Below, one piece after another: positions 47,776 through 57,335 of a DNA stretch of 64,000 nt. Both the position numbers and the translations under genes were made by a program. This DNA comes from Companilactobacillus suantsaicola (GTDB taxonomy: Bacteria > Bacillota > Bacilli > Lactobacillales > Lactobacillaceae). The notes beneath the pieces are model-generated. The model was not told the origin of the DNA, searched no databases, and saw only the letters and a program-made list of their open reading frames with translations. Where the stretch lies: NCBI RefSeq assembly GCF_004745525.1, contig NZ_RKLY01000007.1, positions 37,063 to 101,062 of the forward strand, read 5' to 3'. Every line of letters begins with the position of its first letter. The first letter of the stretch is position 1.

Positions 47776-48504
47776 CTATATATTTTGACGAATTTCACGT
47801 ATTAGCTTCTTTTCTTCATCCGTTAACTCAGCCTGTTCTAACAGATCTGGTCGACGTTTTAAAGTCTTTTTGAGAGCTTGCGTTAAACGCCAAAGACGTA
47901 TTTTTTCATGATCCCCATTCGTTAATACTTCAGGGACCTTTTTACCACGAAAATCAGCTGGTTTAGTATATTGAGGATATTCCAGTAACCCATTGGAAAA
48001 GGATTCTTCTTCAGCTGAAAAAGAATTTCCTAAGACTCCTGGAACAAACCGCAACGTTGCATCAATCATGCTCATCGTTGGTAGTTCCCCACCAGTCAAA
48101 ATGTAATCACCAATTGAAACTTCATCAGTGACTAAATCTTTTACTCGCTCATCAAAACCTTCGTAATGACCACAAATAAAAACTAACTGATCTTCTTTGG
48201 CAAAATCTCGGGCCATTTTAGTATCGAAAGTTTTGCCAGCTGGATCTAGTAAAACTACTCGCTTCTTACCTGGCTTTTTGGTTTCGACGTAATCCATAGC
48301 ATCGTAAATTGGTTGAGCCATTAACAACATACCGGCTCCGCCACCATAAGTAGTGTCGTCAACATGATGCTGCTTATTAGTCGTAAAATCTCGAAAATCA
48401 ACCACATCGATATTTACTAACCCTTTTTCTTGGGCCTTGCCAATTAAAGATTCATTTAACGCCTGAAACATTCTTGGAAAAATGCTTAAAATTGTAATAT
48501 CCAT
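47776..48504 (-). CDS. trmD: tRNA (guanine-37-N1)-methyltransferase TrmD
   Basis: A 242-residue SPOUT methyltransferase that makes m1G37, preventing +1 frameshifts. It has [20 protein letters not shown] at the start, [27 protein letters not shown] and the knot segment [18 protein letters not shown] ([21 protein letters not shown]). The C-terminal helical domain contributes the tRNA-binding Asp. It overlaps the rimM stop codon by one base (TAATG). Confidence 0.98.
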   Translation of the reverse strand: MDITILSIFPRMFQALNESLIGKAQEKGLVNIDVVDFRDFTTNKQHHVDDTTYGGGAGMLLMAQPIYDAMDYVETKKPGKKRVVLLDPAGKTFDTKMARDFAKEDQLVFICGHYEGFDERVKDLVTDEVSIGDYILTGGELPTMSMIDATLRFVPGVLGNSFSAEEESFSNGLLEYPQYTKPADFRGKKVPEVLTNGDHEKIRLWRLTQALKKTLKRRPDLLEQAELTDEEKKLIREIRQNI

Positions 48505-49019
48505 TAATCTATCAATCCATCCGGTATTTCAACCTCGACAATTTCTTTTTCGAGGTCAACATTCTTAACTACATCATCAATGTAAGGAAGCAATACTTCC
48601 TTATACTTGGTTCCTTTTACGACCCAAACGTCGTTAGGTCCTAGTTCCATGATCTCGGTAACTTTACCGATCTCACCTAACTTTTGGTCAACTACTGTCA
48701 AACCAATAATTTGTTTATAAAGAAATTCTCCATCATTGAGTGGTGTCGAAATTTCTTCATCGGCAAATATTTCTGACTTGACGTACTTCTCGACATCGTT
48801 GATATTGTCATAACCTTTCAACTTCAACAAGAAGAAGTTTTTATGTGGTCGTGCTGACTCAACGACGAACTCAGTTTTTGAACTAGCTTGCTTAATATAA
48901 AGCTTAGCACCCGCTTTAAAACGATCTGCTGGAAAATCTGTAATTGGAACGACTTTTAATTCACCTTTAATACCATGCGTATTGACGATAGTACCAACTC
49001 GATATAATTTTTCGGCCAT
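48504..49019 (-). CDS. rimM: Ribosome maturation factor RimM
   Basis: A 171-residue 16S-processing factor that binds S19. The N-terminal domain reads [25 protein letters not shown]. The C-terminal PRC-barrel has [23 protein letters not shown] and [17 protein letters not shown]. The start MAEKLYRVG at 49019 has GGAGGG upstream. The longer frame to 49055 lies in the hairpin after rpsP. khpA, which usually stands between rpsP and rimM, is missing here. Confidence 0.96.
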   Translation of the reverse strand: MAEKLYRVGTIVNTHGIKGELKVVPITDFPADRFKAGAKLYIKQASSKTEFVVESARPHKNFFLLKLKGYDNINDVEKYVKSEIFADEEISTPLNDGEFLYKQIIGLTVVDQKLGEIGKVTEIMELGPNDVWVVKGTKYKEVLLPYIDDVVKNVDLEKEIVEVEIPDGLID

Positions 49020-49042
49020 TTTCCCTCCGTGATAAATAAAAT

Positions 49043-49076
49043 AGGACCCTGACAAAACAATGTTTTATCTGGCCCC
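49043..49076 (-). terminator. Attenuator-like hairpin between rpsP and rimM
   Basis: GGACCCTGACAAAACA pairs imperfectly with TGTTTTATCTGGCCCC, followed on the minus strand by TATTTTATTT. It would reduce but not stop transcription into rimM-trmD. The CCTGACAAAAC block recurs in the hairpin at 60420. Confidence 0.6.
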
Positions 49077-49086
49077 ACCAAAATTA

Positions 49087-49359
49087 CTATTTTGAATATT
49101 TGCTTTCATGGAACTTTTGCATAATACCATGTTGTTTCAACAAGTGACGAACTGTATCTGAAGGTTGAGCACCTTTGTTCAACCATTCAACGATCTTGTC
49201 GTCTTCTAGTTTGATTTCTTCTGGTTGTGAAATTGGGTTGTAGTAACCAACTTGTTCGATGAAGCGGCCATCACGTGGTGCACGTGAATCTGCAACAACT
49301 AATCTATAAAATGGTCTTAACTTACTACCCATACGTTTCATTCTGATTTTAACTGACAT
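49087..49359 (-). CDS. rpsP: 30S ribosomal protein S16
   Basis: A 90-residue small-subunit protein. It starts [19 protein letters not shown] and has [22 protein letters not shown] and the [12 protein letters not shown] end. The start at 49359 has TTAGGAGGAAAC upstream. A frame to 49401 would begin upstream of the transcription start given by the promoter at 49393-49421. It is first of a unit with rimM and trmD. Confidence 0.98.
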   Translation of the reverse strand: MSVKIRMKRMGSKLRPFYRLVVADSRAPRDGRFIEQVGYYNPISQPEEIKLEDDKIVEWLNKGAQPSDTVRHLLKQHGIMQKFHESKYSK

Positions 49360-49392
49360 ATGTTTGTTTCCTCCTAAATACTTAACTTTGTT

Positions 49393-49421
49393 AGTATACA
49401 CAAAAAAATTAGCAGTGTAAA
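49393..49421 (-). promoter_or_regulatory. Sigma-A promoter of rpsP embedded in the ffh terminator
   Basis: TTTACA and TATACT are separated by 17 bases on the minus strand. The -35 lies in the 3' arm of the ffh terminator stem, so the end of one unit and the start of the next share sequence. Confidence 0.75.
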
Positions 49422-49450
49422 GTTTTTTTCTTTACACTGCTAATTTTTTT
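49402..49450. terminator. ffh terminator
   Basis: AGCAGTGTAAAG and CTTTACACTGCT form a 12-bp perfect stem with an 8-base T-rich loop. Flanking AATT and A/T runs extend it in both directions. It overlaps the ffh stop codon. Confidence 0.92.
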
Positions 49451-50885
49451 ATGATTTAAAACGTTTGATCTTCTTTAAACGCTTCTTCTTACGTTTTTTA
49501 CTCTTACGAACCATTGAGTGCATAGCCATCTTACCAAGACGACCTTGCATCCCGTTACCCATTAACTGATCCATACCAGCCATGTTACCTTTACTCATCT
49601 TGTTCATCATATCGCGTGATTGCTTAAATTGTTTGATCATCCGATTAACGTTTTGCACACTTTGTCCTGAACCTTTAGCGATTCGACGTCTTCTAGATGG
49701 ATTCAACAAATCTGGATCCTCACGTTCCTGAGGTGTCATTGAATAAACGATGGCCTTCAAATGAGCAATATCCTTTTCACCGATATTGATATTAGCAAGT
49801 TGTGGATTGTTAGCCATTCCAGGAATCATCTTCATCAACTCATCAAGAGGTCCCATTTTTTGAATCTGGTCCATTTGGTCAATGAAGTCATTAAAGTCAA
49901 AACTGTTCTCACGAATCTTTTCAGCTACTTGTTTAGCTTGTTTTTCATCGTAATCAGTTTGAGCCTTTTCGATCAAGGTCAACATGTCACCCATACCGAG
50001 GATTCTGTTAGCCATACGATCAGGATGGAAGACATCTAATTGATCTAACTTCTCACCTTGTCCGATGAACTTGATTGGTTTACCAGTTACGGAACGAATT
50101 GATAGGGCTGCACCACCACGAGTGTCACCATCTAACTTAGTTAAAACGACACCAGTGATATCCAATTGTTCATCAAATCCATGAGCAACTTTGGCAGCAA
50201 CTTGTCCTGTCATTGAATCAGCTACAAACAAAATTTCGTTTGGATGTGCTAAATCTTTGATTTTTTGAAGTTCTTCCATCAATTGTTCATCGATTTCCAG
50301 TCGACCGGCAGTATCGATGATCACATAATCATTCTTATTTTCTGCTGCAACAGCCAGACCATTTTTAACGATGTCAACCGGATCATGATCAGTACCTTCA
50401 TCGTAAACTGGAATATCAAGTTGTTGCCCAATTGTCTTCAACTGTTCAATCGCAGCTGGACGGTAAACGTCTCCGGCAATAAACAATGGACGTGCCTTAT
50501 CATTTTTCTTCAGGCGGTTAGCCAACTTACCTGCAGTGGTAGTCTTACCAGCACCTTGAAGACCAACCATCATAATAATCGTTGGAATATGTGGAGCTTT
50601 ATTCAATGGAACTGCTTCTTGTCCCATTAATTTAGTTAACTCTTCATCAACAATTTTGATAACTTGTTGTGATGGAGTCAAACTTTCCATTACCTCTGCA
50701 CCTAAAGCACGTTCTCTTACTGTCTTAACGAAACTCTTTACAACGTCAAAGTTAACATCCGCTTCCAGCAAGGCCATACGTACTTCACGCATAACTTTAC
50801 GAATATCTTCGTCAGAAAGTTTTCCTTTTCCCTTTAAGGAAGAGAAAACTTTTTGCAAACGTTCGCTTAATCCTTCAAAAGCCAT
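49449..50885 (-). CDS. ffh: Signal recognition particle protein Ffh
   Basis: A 478-residue SRP GTPase that binds signal sequences of membrane proteins on ribosomes. The N domain is followed by the G domain with GLQGAGKTTTAGKLA (about 107-121), DTAGRLEID and TKLDGDTRGGAAL. The methionine-rich M domain has GSGQSVQNVNRMIKQFKQSRDMM and many Met residues. The last 20 residues are strongly basic (KKRKKKRLKKIKRFKS). It partners FtsY, encoded two genes upstream, and follows ylxM, its usual partner gene. Confidence 0.98.
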   Translation of the reverse strand: MAFEGLSERLQKVFSSLKGKGKLSDEDIRKVMREVRMALLEADVNFDVVKSFVKTVRERALGAEVMESLTPSQQVIKIVDEELTKLMGQEAVPLNKAPHIPTIIMMVGLQGAGKTTTAGKLANRLKKNDKARPLFIAGDVYRPAAIEQLKTIGQQLDIPVYDEGTDHDPVDIVKNGLAVAAENKNDYVIIDTAGRLEIDEQLMEELQKIKDLAHPNEILFVADSMTGQVAAKVAHGFDEQLDITGVVLTKLDGDTRGGAALSIRSVTGKPIKFIGQGEKLDQLDVFHPDRMANRILGMGDMLTLIEKAQTDYDEKQAKQVAEKIRENSFDFNDFIDQMDQIQKMGPLDELMKMIPGMANNPQLANINIGEKDIAHLKAIVYSMTPQEREDPDLLNPSRRRRIAKGSGQSVQNVNRMIKQFKQSRDMMNKMSKGNMAGMDQLMGNGMQGRLGKMAMHSMVRKSKKRKKKRLKKIKRFKS

Positions 50886-50894
50886 ATTTAACTC

Positions 50895-51236
50895 CTATTT
50901 CTCATTAATTTTTGTAATTCTCTGTACTAAAGCTAATAATTCTTTATCATCAGCGTACTTATTCTCAACAATTATTCGCAATTTGTCGGCAATATCATCG
51001 ATTTCAACCGTCTTTTCAATCAAACCTAACTCTTTTTCAAACGATTCTAAGAGATTGACCGATCGGTGTAAATTATCTAAAACAGCCTGTCTAGAGACAT
51101 CCAATTGCTCAGAAATTTCGCTCAATGAAAAATCTTCTACGTAATACAAATCAATATAACGACTCTGTTTTTTGGTCAAAAGTGAATGATAAAAATTATA
51201 CAACAAATTCACACGAGTTGTTTCGTCAACGTTCAT
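50895..51236 (-). CDS. ylxM: SRP-associated helix-turn-helix protein YlxM (UPF0122)
   Basis: A 113-residue small protein with a sigma-70 region-4-like helix-turn-helix: LLTKKQSRYIDLYYVEDFSLSEISEQLDVSRQAVLDNLHRS (about 19-59). Streptococcal YlxM binds SRP components and influences secretion, and the constant pairing with ffh supports that role here. It overlaps the ftsY stop codon by one base (TAATG) and precedes ffh by 9 bases. Confidence 0.92.
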   Translation of the reverse strand: MNVDETTRVNLLYNFYHSLLTKKQSRYIDLYYVEDFSLSEISEQLDVSRQAVLDNLHRSVNLLESFEKELGLIEKTVEIDDIADKLRIIVENKYADDKELLALVQRITKINEK

Positions 51237-52741
51237 TATTTATCTGAAGACCCAACAATTAATTCTTTGAATAATCCATAAATGAACTTCTCTGGATCAA
51301 AGTCGCGTAAATCATCCATCTGTTCACCAAGACCAACTAATTTGACCGGAATGTGTAGTTCGTTTCTAATTGCCAAAACGATCCCACCTTGAGAACTACC
51401 ATCGAGCTTTGTTAAGACGATTCCAGAAACGTCAGTCGTTTCATTAAATTGTTTAGCTTGACTCAAAGCGTTTTGACCAGTTGAACCATCCAAAACAAGT
51501 AACACTTCTTGAGGTGCGTTAGGCAATTCACGAGTAATCACACGCTTGATTTTTTCTAGTTCACGCATCAAGCCTTCTTTATTTTGCAAACGCCCAGCTG
51601 TATCGACCAACAGAATATCAAAATCTTCATTAATTGCTCTTTGAACAGCATCGTAAACGACTGAAGCCGGGTCAGTATGAGCTTTACTTGCTTGAACCGG
51701 AACGTCAACTCGTTTACCCCATTCTTGAAGTTGCTCAATGGCACCAGCTCTAAAAGTATCACCAGCTGCTAGTAAAACTTTTTTACCTTCTTGTTGATAC
51801 CGATGAGCTAATTTACCAATCGTTGTTGTTTTACCAGCTCCATTAACGCCGACAAATAAGAAAACAGTTGGTGTCTTGTCAGTGCTAAAACTCAAGGTAT
51901 TGTCTTCATCCTTGCCCTCTTCACCGTACATATCAACTAATTTCTTAACAATGACGTTTGAAACATCAGAACGCTTTTTGGCATTTTCCAATTTAACTTC
52001 TTCACGTAACTCATCTGAGATTCGCATTGCTGTTTCATAACCGACATCTGATTCGATCAGTAATTCTTCCAAGTCATCAAAGAAGTCCTCATCAACACTA
52101 CGGAAATTAGCTAAGAAGCGATTAAATCTAGCACTAAAGGAATTACGACTCTTCTTCAAACCTTCATCGTATTCTTTAACATCGTCTTTAGATTCTGATT
52201 CTGCTGATTCTGCTGATTCTGCCGATTCTTCAGAAGTTTCCTCTGCACTCTCATCAGAAACCTCCTTAGCCTCTTCTGATTTTGCTTCAGGTTCGTCAGT
52301 TGTTACTGATTCTGCTTGAGTCTTAGATTCTTCAACGGGCTCAGGTTTTAATTCTGATTCATTTATTTCTTTAGTATCAGGTTCATCAGCAGATTCGACA
52401 GGTTTTGCCTCAGGTTCTGATTCTGGCTCAATCTTTGTTTCTGATTCTACTGCTTCAGTTTTTTCAGTGGTTTCAACTTCATTTTCTTCAGGTTTTTCTG
52501 CTTCATCAGAGTCCTTTTGACTTACTGATTCATGATTTTGCACCGGTGATTCCACCGATTTTTCTTCGACGGCTTCATTTGTTTCGGTAACTTTAGTTTC
52601 AGTTGACTCAGATGAAGTTTTATCAGATTCTTCTTTTTGGTCAGTTGCTTGAGCTTCTTGGGACTGCTTTTCTAATTCTTCATCTTTTTTAGAATCATCT
52701 TTTCCCGTAAAAGCTTTTTTAATTCGATCAAATAATCCCAT
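51236..52741 (-). CDS. ftsY: Signal recognition particle receptor FtsY
   Basis: A 501-residue SRP receptor GTPase at the membrane. A short basic start (MGLFDRIKKAFTGKDDSKKD) is followed by an acidic, low-complexity A domain (about 20-190) rich in Glu, Ser, Thr and Val, including SAESAESAESE. The N domain follows, then the G domain with GVNGAGKTTTIGKLA (about 297), DTAGRLQNK and TKLDGSSQGGIVLAI, ending FIYGLFKELI. The long acidic arm makes it larger than Bacillus FtsY (about 330 residues). It lies 10 bases after smc, the conserved order. Confidence 0.98.
   Translation of the reverse strand: MGLFDRIKKAFTGKDDSKKDEELEKQSQEAQATDQKEESDKTSSESTETKVTETNEAVEEKSVESPVQNHESVSQKDSDEAEKPEENEVETTEKTEAVESETKIEPESEPEAKPVESADEPDTKEINESELKPEPVEESKTQAESVTTDEPEAKSEEAKEVSDESAEETSEESAESAESAESESKDDVKEYDEGLKKSRNSFSARFNRFLANFRSVDEDFFDDLEELLIESDVGYETAMRISDELREEVKLENAKKRSDVSNVIVKKLVDMYGEEGKDEDNTLSFSTDKTPTVFLFVGVNGAGKTTTIGKLAHRYQQEGKKVLLAAGDTFRAGAIEQLQEWGKRVDVPVQASKAHTDPASVVYDAVQRAINEDFDILLVDTAGRLQNKEGLMRELEKIKRVITRELPNAPQEVLLVLDGSTGQNALSQAKQFNETTDVSGIVLTKLDGSSQGGIVLAIRNELHIPVKLVGLGEQMDDLRDFDPEKFIYGLFKELIVGSSDK
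52191..52229. repeat. 9-bp tandem repeat within ftsY
   Basis: Units of GATTCTGCT/C occur three times in a row, flanked by partial GATTCT units, and encode the Ser-Ala-Glu repeats of the acidic arm. Because the unit is a multiple of three, length changes would stay in frame. Confidence 0.8.
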
Positions 52742-52751
52742 AATTTACTCC

Positions 52752-55700
52752 TTATCCTTTAACTTCGACACTCAACATACGTGACACACCAGATTCTTCC
52801 ATCGTGACACCATACAAGCGATTGACATTCATCATCGTTCCCTTACGGTGCGTGATTACGATAAATTCAGTGTTGTCGTCGTACTGATTTAAATAGTTAG
52901 CAAAACGATAAACATTGGCATCGTCAAGTGATGCTTCGACCTCATCCAAAATACAGAATGGAACTGGCTTGACCTTGATGATAGCAAACAACAATGTGAT
53001 AGCTGTCAAAGCCTTTTCACCACCAGATAACAAGCTCAAACGCTGGAATTTCTTCCCTGGTGGTTGGGCGATGATTTCAATTCCCGTTTCCAATAAATTG
53101 TCTGGCTCAGTCAGAACTAATTTAGCTCGACCACCGGCAAACATTTCTGGGAAAATCACTTCAAAGGCAGCTGCTACTTCATCAAAAGTCTTCTTAAAAC
53201 GAGTCGTTACTTCCTTATCCATTTCCGACATCGTATCCAATAATTGAGCTCGAGCCTTCAATAAATCGTTTTGTTGCTGAGTTAAGAATTCGTATCGATC
53301 CTTGACCTTATCATATTCAGCGATAGCCGCCAAGTTGACCTCACCTAACTCTTCAATTCCCATTTTGAGTAAACGAGCTTCTTTTTGCAACTGTTGTGGG
53401 TCAAAATCACCTTTGTTTAACTCTAAAAGTGAAGCCTCATAGGTCAATTGATAATCTTGCGACAACGTATCCAGTCGACTGTTGATCTCATTGGAAAGCT
53501 TAGTATTTTTAATCGCCAAACCTTCTTGTTGGTCAAAAGCATTTTTTTGCAAATCAAAATTTCGCTGAGCTTTATTATTCAAATCACTCGACAAAGCTTG
53601 TTGATGCAAACGTTGATCCTTTAAGGAACCCACACTCTTCTCAAGTTTTTCGATCTCTTTTTTAAGTGTCGCAATTCGTTTTTTAACTTCTGAATTGCTC
53701 AAATTCAACTGGTCTTTTTCTGAATCCAAAGTTTCCAAACGTTTGTTAACATCAGCCAATTGCAAAGCCAGTTTTTGACCAGTTTCTTTTAACTCATTAT
53801 TTTGAACCGAGGCACTCTCAAAAGTACTCTTAACGACAGCCAGTTGTGTTTGCAATTGACGTTCATTTTCATTGATTGATTTTAATTCTGCATCGAAATC
53901 AGTCAACAATTTTTGTTTTTGTTCAATTTCAGCTTGATTTTGGGCAATTTTTTGATTGATATCTTCTGCTAATTGCGTTTGCTTAGCCAAATCTTGTTTC
54001 AATTGGTCCGCTTCAGTTTGATTTTTCGACAATCCGTATTGAATAACTGTCAAACGTTCATTAAAATGTTTTTCCTCATTTTGATAAGTCGACAAGGAAT
54101 TTTCTAATTGATTCTTTTCTTGATTAAAACTAGCTAATTTTTCGTCAGCAGTCTTCTTCTCAGCATTCAATTTGATCAATTGCTCACGTAGATCTTGAAC
54201 CTCACGTTGTTTTTGATCAAGTGATAGTTCCTTTTGTGACAGTTGTTTAGTTAATTGGGTCAAGTCGTCTTTTCTAGTTAAAATATTTGAATTAACACGA
54301 CGCTGTTGTCCACCAGTCAAGGAACCACCTGCATTAACGACGTTCCCATCTAAGGTAACAACTCGATATTTACGAGCCACCGCTGCAGAGATTTTTGTAG
54401 CAACATCAATATTTTGGGCGACTAACAAATTGCCTAAAATATTTTTGACGATATTGCCAACCTTTGAATCGTACTTAACTAAGTCACTAGCGACCCCAAC
54501 AAAACCGGCGATTGCTTTGGCTTTGTTCAAATCGTTAGCATAAATTTCTCGAGGGCGAATAATGTTGATTGGTAAAAATGTTGCTCGTCCACCGCGACTT
54601 TGACGTAAGAATGAAATGGCTTTTTTCGCCGCAACTTCATCCTCTGTGACAATCGATTGTAATTGATTGCTTACTACCGTCTCGATTGCTAATTGATAGT
54701 CTTTGGGTACCGAAATCAATTCAGCGATAGCACCGACAATACCTGACAACTTATCCTGATTGTTCAAGACATTTTTAGCACCCTCAAAGAATCCAGCGTG
54801 CTCTTGTTCCATATTTTCCAGCACTTTTTTGCGCGCTTTGATCTCTTGCAAGCCTTCCAAAATAGCTAAGTAATTACTATTTTCCTTCTTACCAGTCTCA
54901 GTAATTTGCTCAATTTTTTTAGACAAATTTTGATCTTGCTCAATCAAAGATTTATTATCGCTTACCAAATCAGCAATTCTCTTCTGCAAAATATCTGCTT
55001 TAGTTTGCGACTCTTTTAAACTTTCATTGATCTCAGTCACTTGCTTATTTTGTTCAGCCACAGCCGCAAGAATCCGGTCCAATTGTTTTTGCGAATACTT
55101 TTGGTCATTATTATTAGAAACTTGATCCTGTAAGAAGTTGACATAGTCGTCACGCAACTGATCAATATTTTTTGAAATATCGGCTGGTGTCTTTTGCTTC
55201 AATTGTTGAACGTCTTTTAATTGTTTCTCAAATTGTTCAATCTTCGCCTTACAATCGGTCAATTTTTGATTAGAAGCGTTTAACTTTGCTTGATTAGTTT
55301 GCTTTTGCTCTAACAAATCAGCCAATTGCTTCTTTAGAGAAGCTTGACTAGTGATATTAAAGCCACTTCTCTCATCAGCTACGGCAACTTTTCCGTTATA
55401 GACTTCTAAAGTTCTCGTATTATCAGTTAACTTATTTTGTTGATCATCGATTTCTTGGGTCAACTGTTGAATCTTTTGATTATTGTCTTCTACTTGTTTA
55501 TTAGCAATTTTAACTTGTTGGGCAATGTTTTGGGCACTCAATTTTACTTCACGTAACTCTTTATCAACTTGATGCTTCTGTGAAGATAGATCTTTAATTT
55601 CAATCGTCAAGATCTTTTGATAAATACTGTCGTACTTACTTTTCTGTTCCTGATAATCTCGAGCGATACTAGCTTGCTCTTTTAATGGTTCAACTTGCTT

Positions 55701-56297
55701 AGACAATTCAGATACAATATCCGACACTCGATGCAAGTTATCGGTTGTTTCTGACAATTTATTTTCAGCTTGTTGCTTCTTTTGTTTGAACAGTGATACT
55801 CCAGCAGATTCTTCAATGATACTTCGTCTTTCAGTCGGTTTGCTGTTAAAAATAGCTTCAACTCGACCTTGAGAAATAATCGAAAATGACTGTTTTCCCA
55901 TCCCAGAATCCATAAATAATTCAGTAATATCACGCAACCGACAAGCTTTCTTGTTGATCAAAAATTCAGTATCGCCATTTCTAAACAGACGACGACAAAT
56001 CGTAATATTATCTTGGGCAGATTTCAATTCATGATTGTGATTGTCAAACTCTAAAATCACCTCAGCCCGATTCATCTGGGGGCGAGTTGCACTACCAGCA
56101 AAAATCACATCGACCATCTTGTCTCCACGTAAGCTTTTTGCTGATTGTTCACCCATTACCCAACGAATGGCTTCAGTAATATTTGATTTTCCACTCCCGT
56201 TGGGTCCGACGATACCAGTGATACCACTAGTAAAATCAATCTTTGTCTTGTCAGCAAATGACTTAAACCCATTGATCGTTAATGATTTTAACGGCAT
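52752..56297 (-). CDS. smc: Chromosome segregation protein SMC
   Basis: A 1181-residue condensin ATPase that organises and separates chromosomes with ScpA and ScpB. The N-terminal Walker A is GIVGPNGSGKSNITEA (about 28-43). Long coiled coils (about 170-490 and 660-1000) flank a hinge (about 500-650; GRATFLPINIIRPRE). The C-terminal head has the ABC signature LSLLSGGEKALTAI and Walker B FCILDEVEASLDDAN. Complete and of normal length. It is 11 bases from rnc and 10 bases from ftsY. Confidence 0.99.
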   Translation of the reverse strand: MPLKSLTINGFKSFADKTKIDFTSGITGIVGPNGSGKSNITEAIRWVMGEQSAKSLRGDKMVDVIFAGSATRPQMNRAEVILEFDNHNHELKSAQDNITICRRLFRNGDTEFLINKKACRLRDITELFMDSGMGKQSFSIISQGRVEAIFNSKPTERRSIIEESAGVSLFKQKKQQAENKLSETTDNLHRVSDIVSELSKQVEPLKEQASIARDYQEQKSKYDSIYQKILTIEIKDLSSQKHQVDKELREVKLSAQNIAQQVKIANKQVEDNNQKIQQLTQEIDDQQNKLTDNTRTLEVYNGKVAVADERSGFNITSQASLKKQLADLLEQKQTNQAKLNASNQKLTDCKAKIEQFEKQLKDVQQLKQKTPADISKNIDQLRDDYVNFLQDQVSNNNDQKYSQKQLDRILAAVAEQNKQVTEINESLKESQTKADILQKRIADLVSDNKSLIEQDQNLSKKIEQITETGKKENSNYLAILEGLQEIKARKKVLENMEQEHAGFFEGAKNVLNNQDKLSGIVGAIAELISVPKDYQLAIETVVSNQLQSIVTEDEVAAKKAISFLRQSRGGRATFLPINIIRPREIYANDLNKAKAIAGFVGVASDLVKYDSKVGNIVKNILGNLLVAQNIDVATKISAAVARKYRVVTLDGNVVNAGGSLTGGQQRRVNSNILTRKDDLTQLTKQLSQKELSLDQKQREVQDLREQLIKLNAEKKTADEKLASFNQEKNQLENSLSTYQNEEKHFNERLTVIQYGLSKNQTEADQLKQDLAKQTQLAEDINQKIAQNQAEIEQKQKLLTDFDAELKSINENERQLQTQLAVVKSTFESASVQNNELKETGQKLALQLADVNKRLETLDSEKDQLNLSNSEVKKRIATLKKEIEKLEKSVGSLKDQRLHQQALSSDLNNKAQRNFDLQKNAFDQQEGLAIKNTKLSNEINSRLDTLSQDYQLTYEASLLELNKGDFDPQQLQKEARLLKMGIEELGEVNLAAIAEYDKVKDRYEFLTQQQNDLLKARAQLLDTMSEMDKEVTTRFKKTFDEVAAAFEVIFPEMFAGGRAKLVLTEPDNLLETGIEIIAQPPGKKFQRLSLLSGGEKALTAITLLFAIIKVKPVPFCILDEVEASLDDANVYRFANYLNQYDDNTEFIVITHRKGTMMNVNRLYGVTMEESGVSRMLSVEVKG

Positions 56298-56307
56298 AAA
56301 TAAACTC

Positions 56308-56997
56308 CTATAATTCCTCTAGTGCGCGCTTGGCTGCCATTTGTTCAGCATGTTTCTTACTGTAGCCAAGACCTTTGGATAAAATTTTACCATTGGCAAT
56401 CAATTCAACTTTGAACTTCTTGTCATGGTCAGGACCTTCTTCATCAATTACTTTGTAATCAATTTCGACTTCACCTGATTGTTGTAATTTTTCTTGTAAA
56501 TGTGTCTTAAAGTCGGTATCTTCTGAAAATTCTCCTGAATCAATGTGTGGATAAACAACTTTCTTCAAGAAATCATTGACCACTTCGTTACCTTGATCAA
56601 GATACAAAGCTCCGTTGAAAGCTTCAAAGATATCTTCAAGTAAGGTATGTCTTTGACGTGCACCTTGTTTTTCCTCACCTTTACCAATCAACAAATACTT
56701 ATCAATTTGGATTTCTTTAGCAAAACGGGCAAAACTATCTGTACGCACAATATCTGATCTCAAACGAGTCAATTTTCCTTCAGGTAGATCAGGATACTTC
56801 TTGAATAAATAACGTGAGATATTGATTTCCAAAACGGCATCTCCTAAAAACTCAAGCCGTTCGTAATCACCAATACCTAATTCCTTGTGTTCATTGTCAA
56901 ACGAAGAGTGAGTCATCGCTCTCTCCACTATGCTTTTATCGTTAAACTTAATTCCGTATTTTTCGTCTAAAAACTCTAAGAATTTCGGATCTAACAT
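56308..56997 (-). CDS. rnc: Ribonuclease III
   Basis: A 229-residue double-strand-specific nuclease for rRNA processing and RNA turnover. The catalytic signature ERLEFLGDAVLEI (about 42-54) is present, with the second acidic site in TLLEDIFEAFNGALYLD. A dsRNA-binding domain occupies about 155-229 (DFKTHLQEKLQQSG, AEQMAAKRALEEL). The start MLDPKFLEF at 56997 has AAAGGGG upstream. The longer frame to 57015 begins with a rare codon and no site. Confidence 0.98.
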   Translation of the reverse strand: MLDPKFLEFLDEKYGIKFNDKSIVERAMTHSSFDNEHKELGIGDYERLEFLGDAVLEINISRYLFKKYPDLPEGKLTRLRSDIVRTDSFARFAKEIQIDKYLLIGKGEEKQGARQRHTLLEDIFEAFNGALYLDQGNEVVNDFLKKVVYPHIDSGEFSEDTDFKTHLQEKLQQSGEVEIDYKVIDEEGPDHDKKFKVELIANGKILSKGLGYSKKHAEQMAAKRALEEL

Positions 56998-57062
56998 AAC
57001 GTGTCCCCTTTCCAATATTACTAATTATACTAAACTTTCTACTTAAATAATTATCTGGATAA

Positions 57063-57090
57063 AAAAATAAGACCATTCGGCCTTATTTTT
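57063..57090 (-). terminator. acpP terminator
   Basis: AAATAAGACC and GGCCTTATTT pair with one mismatch around a 4-base loop, followed by T-rich sequence on the minus strand. It overlaps the acpP stop codon and separates acpP from rnc. Confidence 0.85.
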
Positions 57091-57325
57091 GATGTGATGA
57101 AATGTAGCTAACTGCCTCACCGACGGTAGTAATCTTTTCTGCATCGTCGTCAGGAATTTCTGAACCGAAAGCATCTTCTAATTCGAGCACAAATTCAACT
57201 AGGTCGATTGAGTCGGCATCGAGATCCTTTGTAAAGGATGTTTCTTTGGTGATTGTTGAAGCGTCAACCTCAAATTTGTCAGCAATCAGTGAAACAATTT
57301 TGTCAAAAACTTCTTGTTCTGTCAT
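57083..57325 (-). CDS. acpP: Acyl carrier protein
   Basis: An 80-residue carrier of growing acyl chains through a 4'-phosphopantetheine arm. The attachment Ser39 lies in DLDADSIDLVEFVLELEDAFG; the common DSL is DSI here. It is acidic with four predicted helices and ends YISSHQK. It follows plsX by 10 bases, consistent with supply of acyl groups for acyl-phosphate formation. A TATTTT-type AT leader and AAGGAGAT site precede it. Confidence 0.95.
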   Translation of the reverse strand: MTEQEVFDKIVSLIADKFEVDASTITKETSFTKDLDADSIDLVEFVLELEDAFGSEIPDDDAEKITTVGEAVSYISSHQK

Positions 57326-57335
57326 GGAAATCTCC

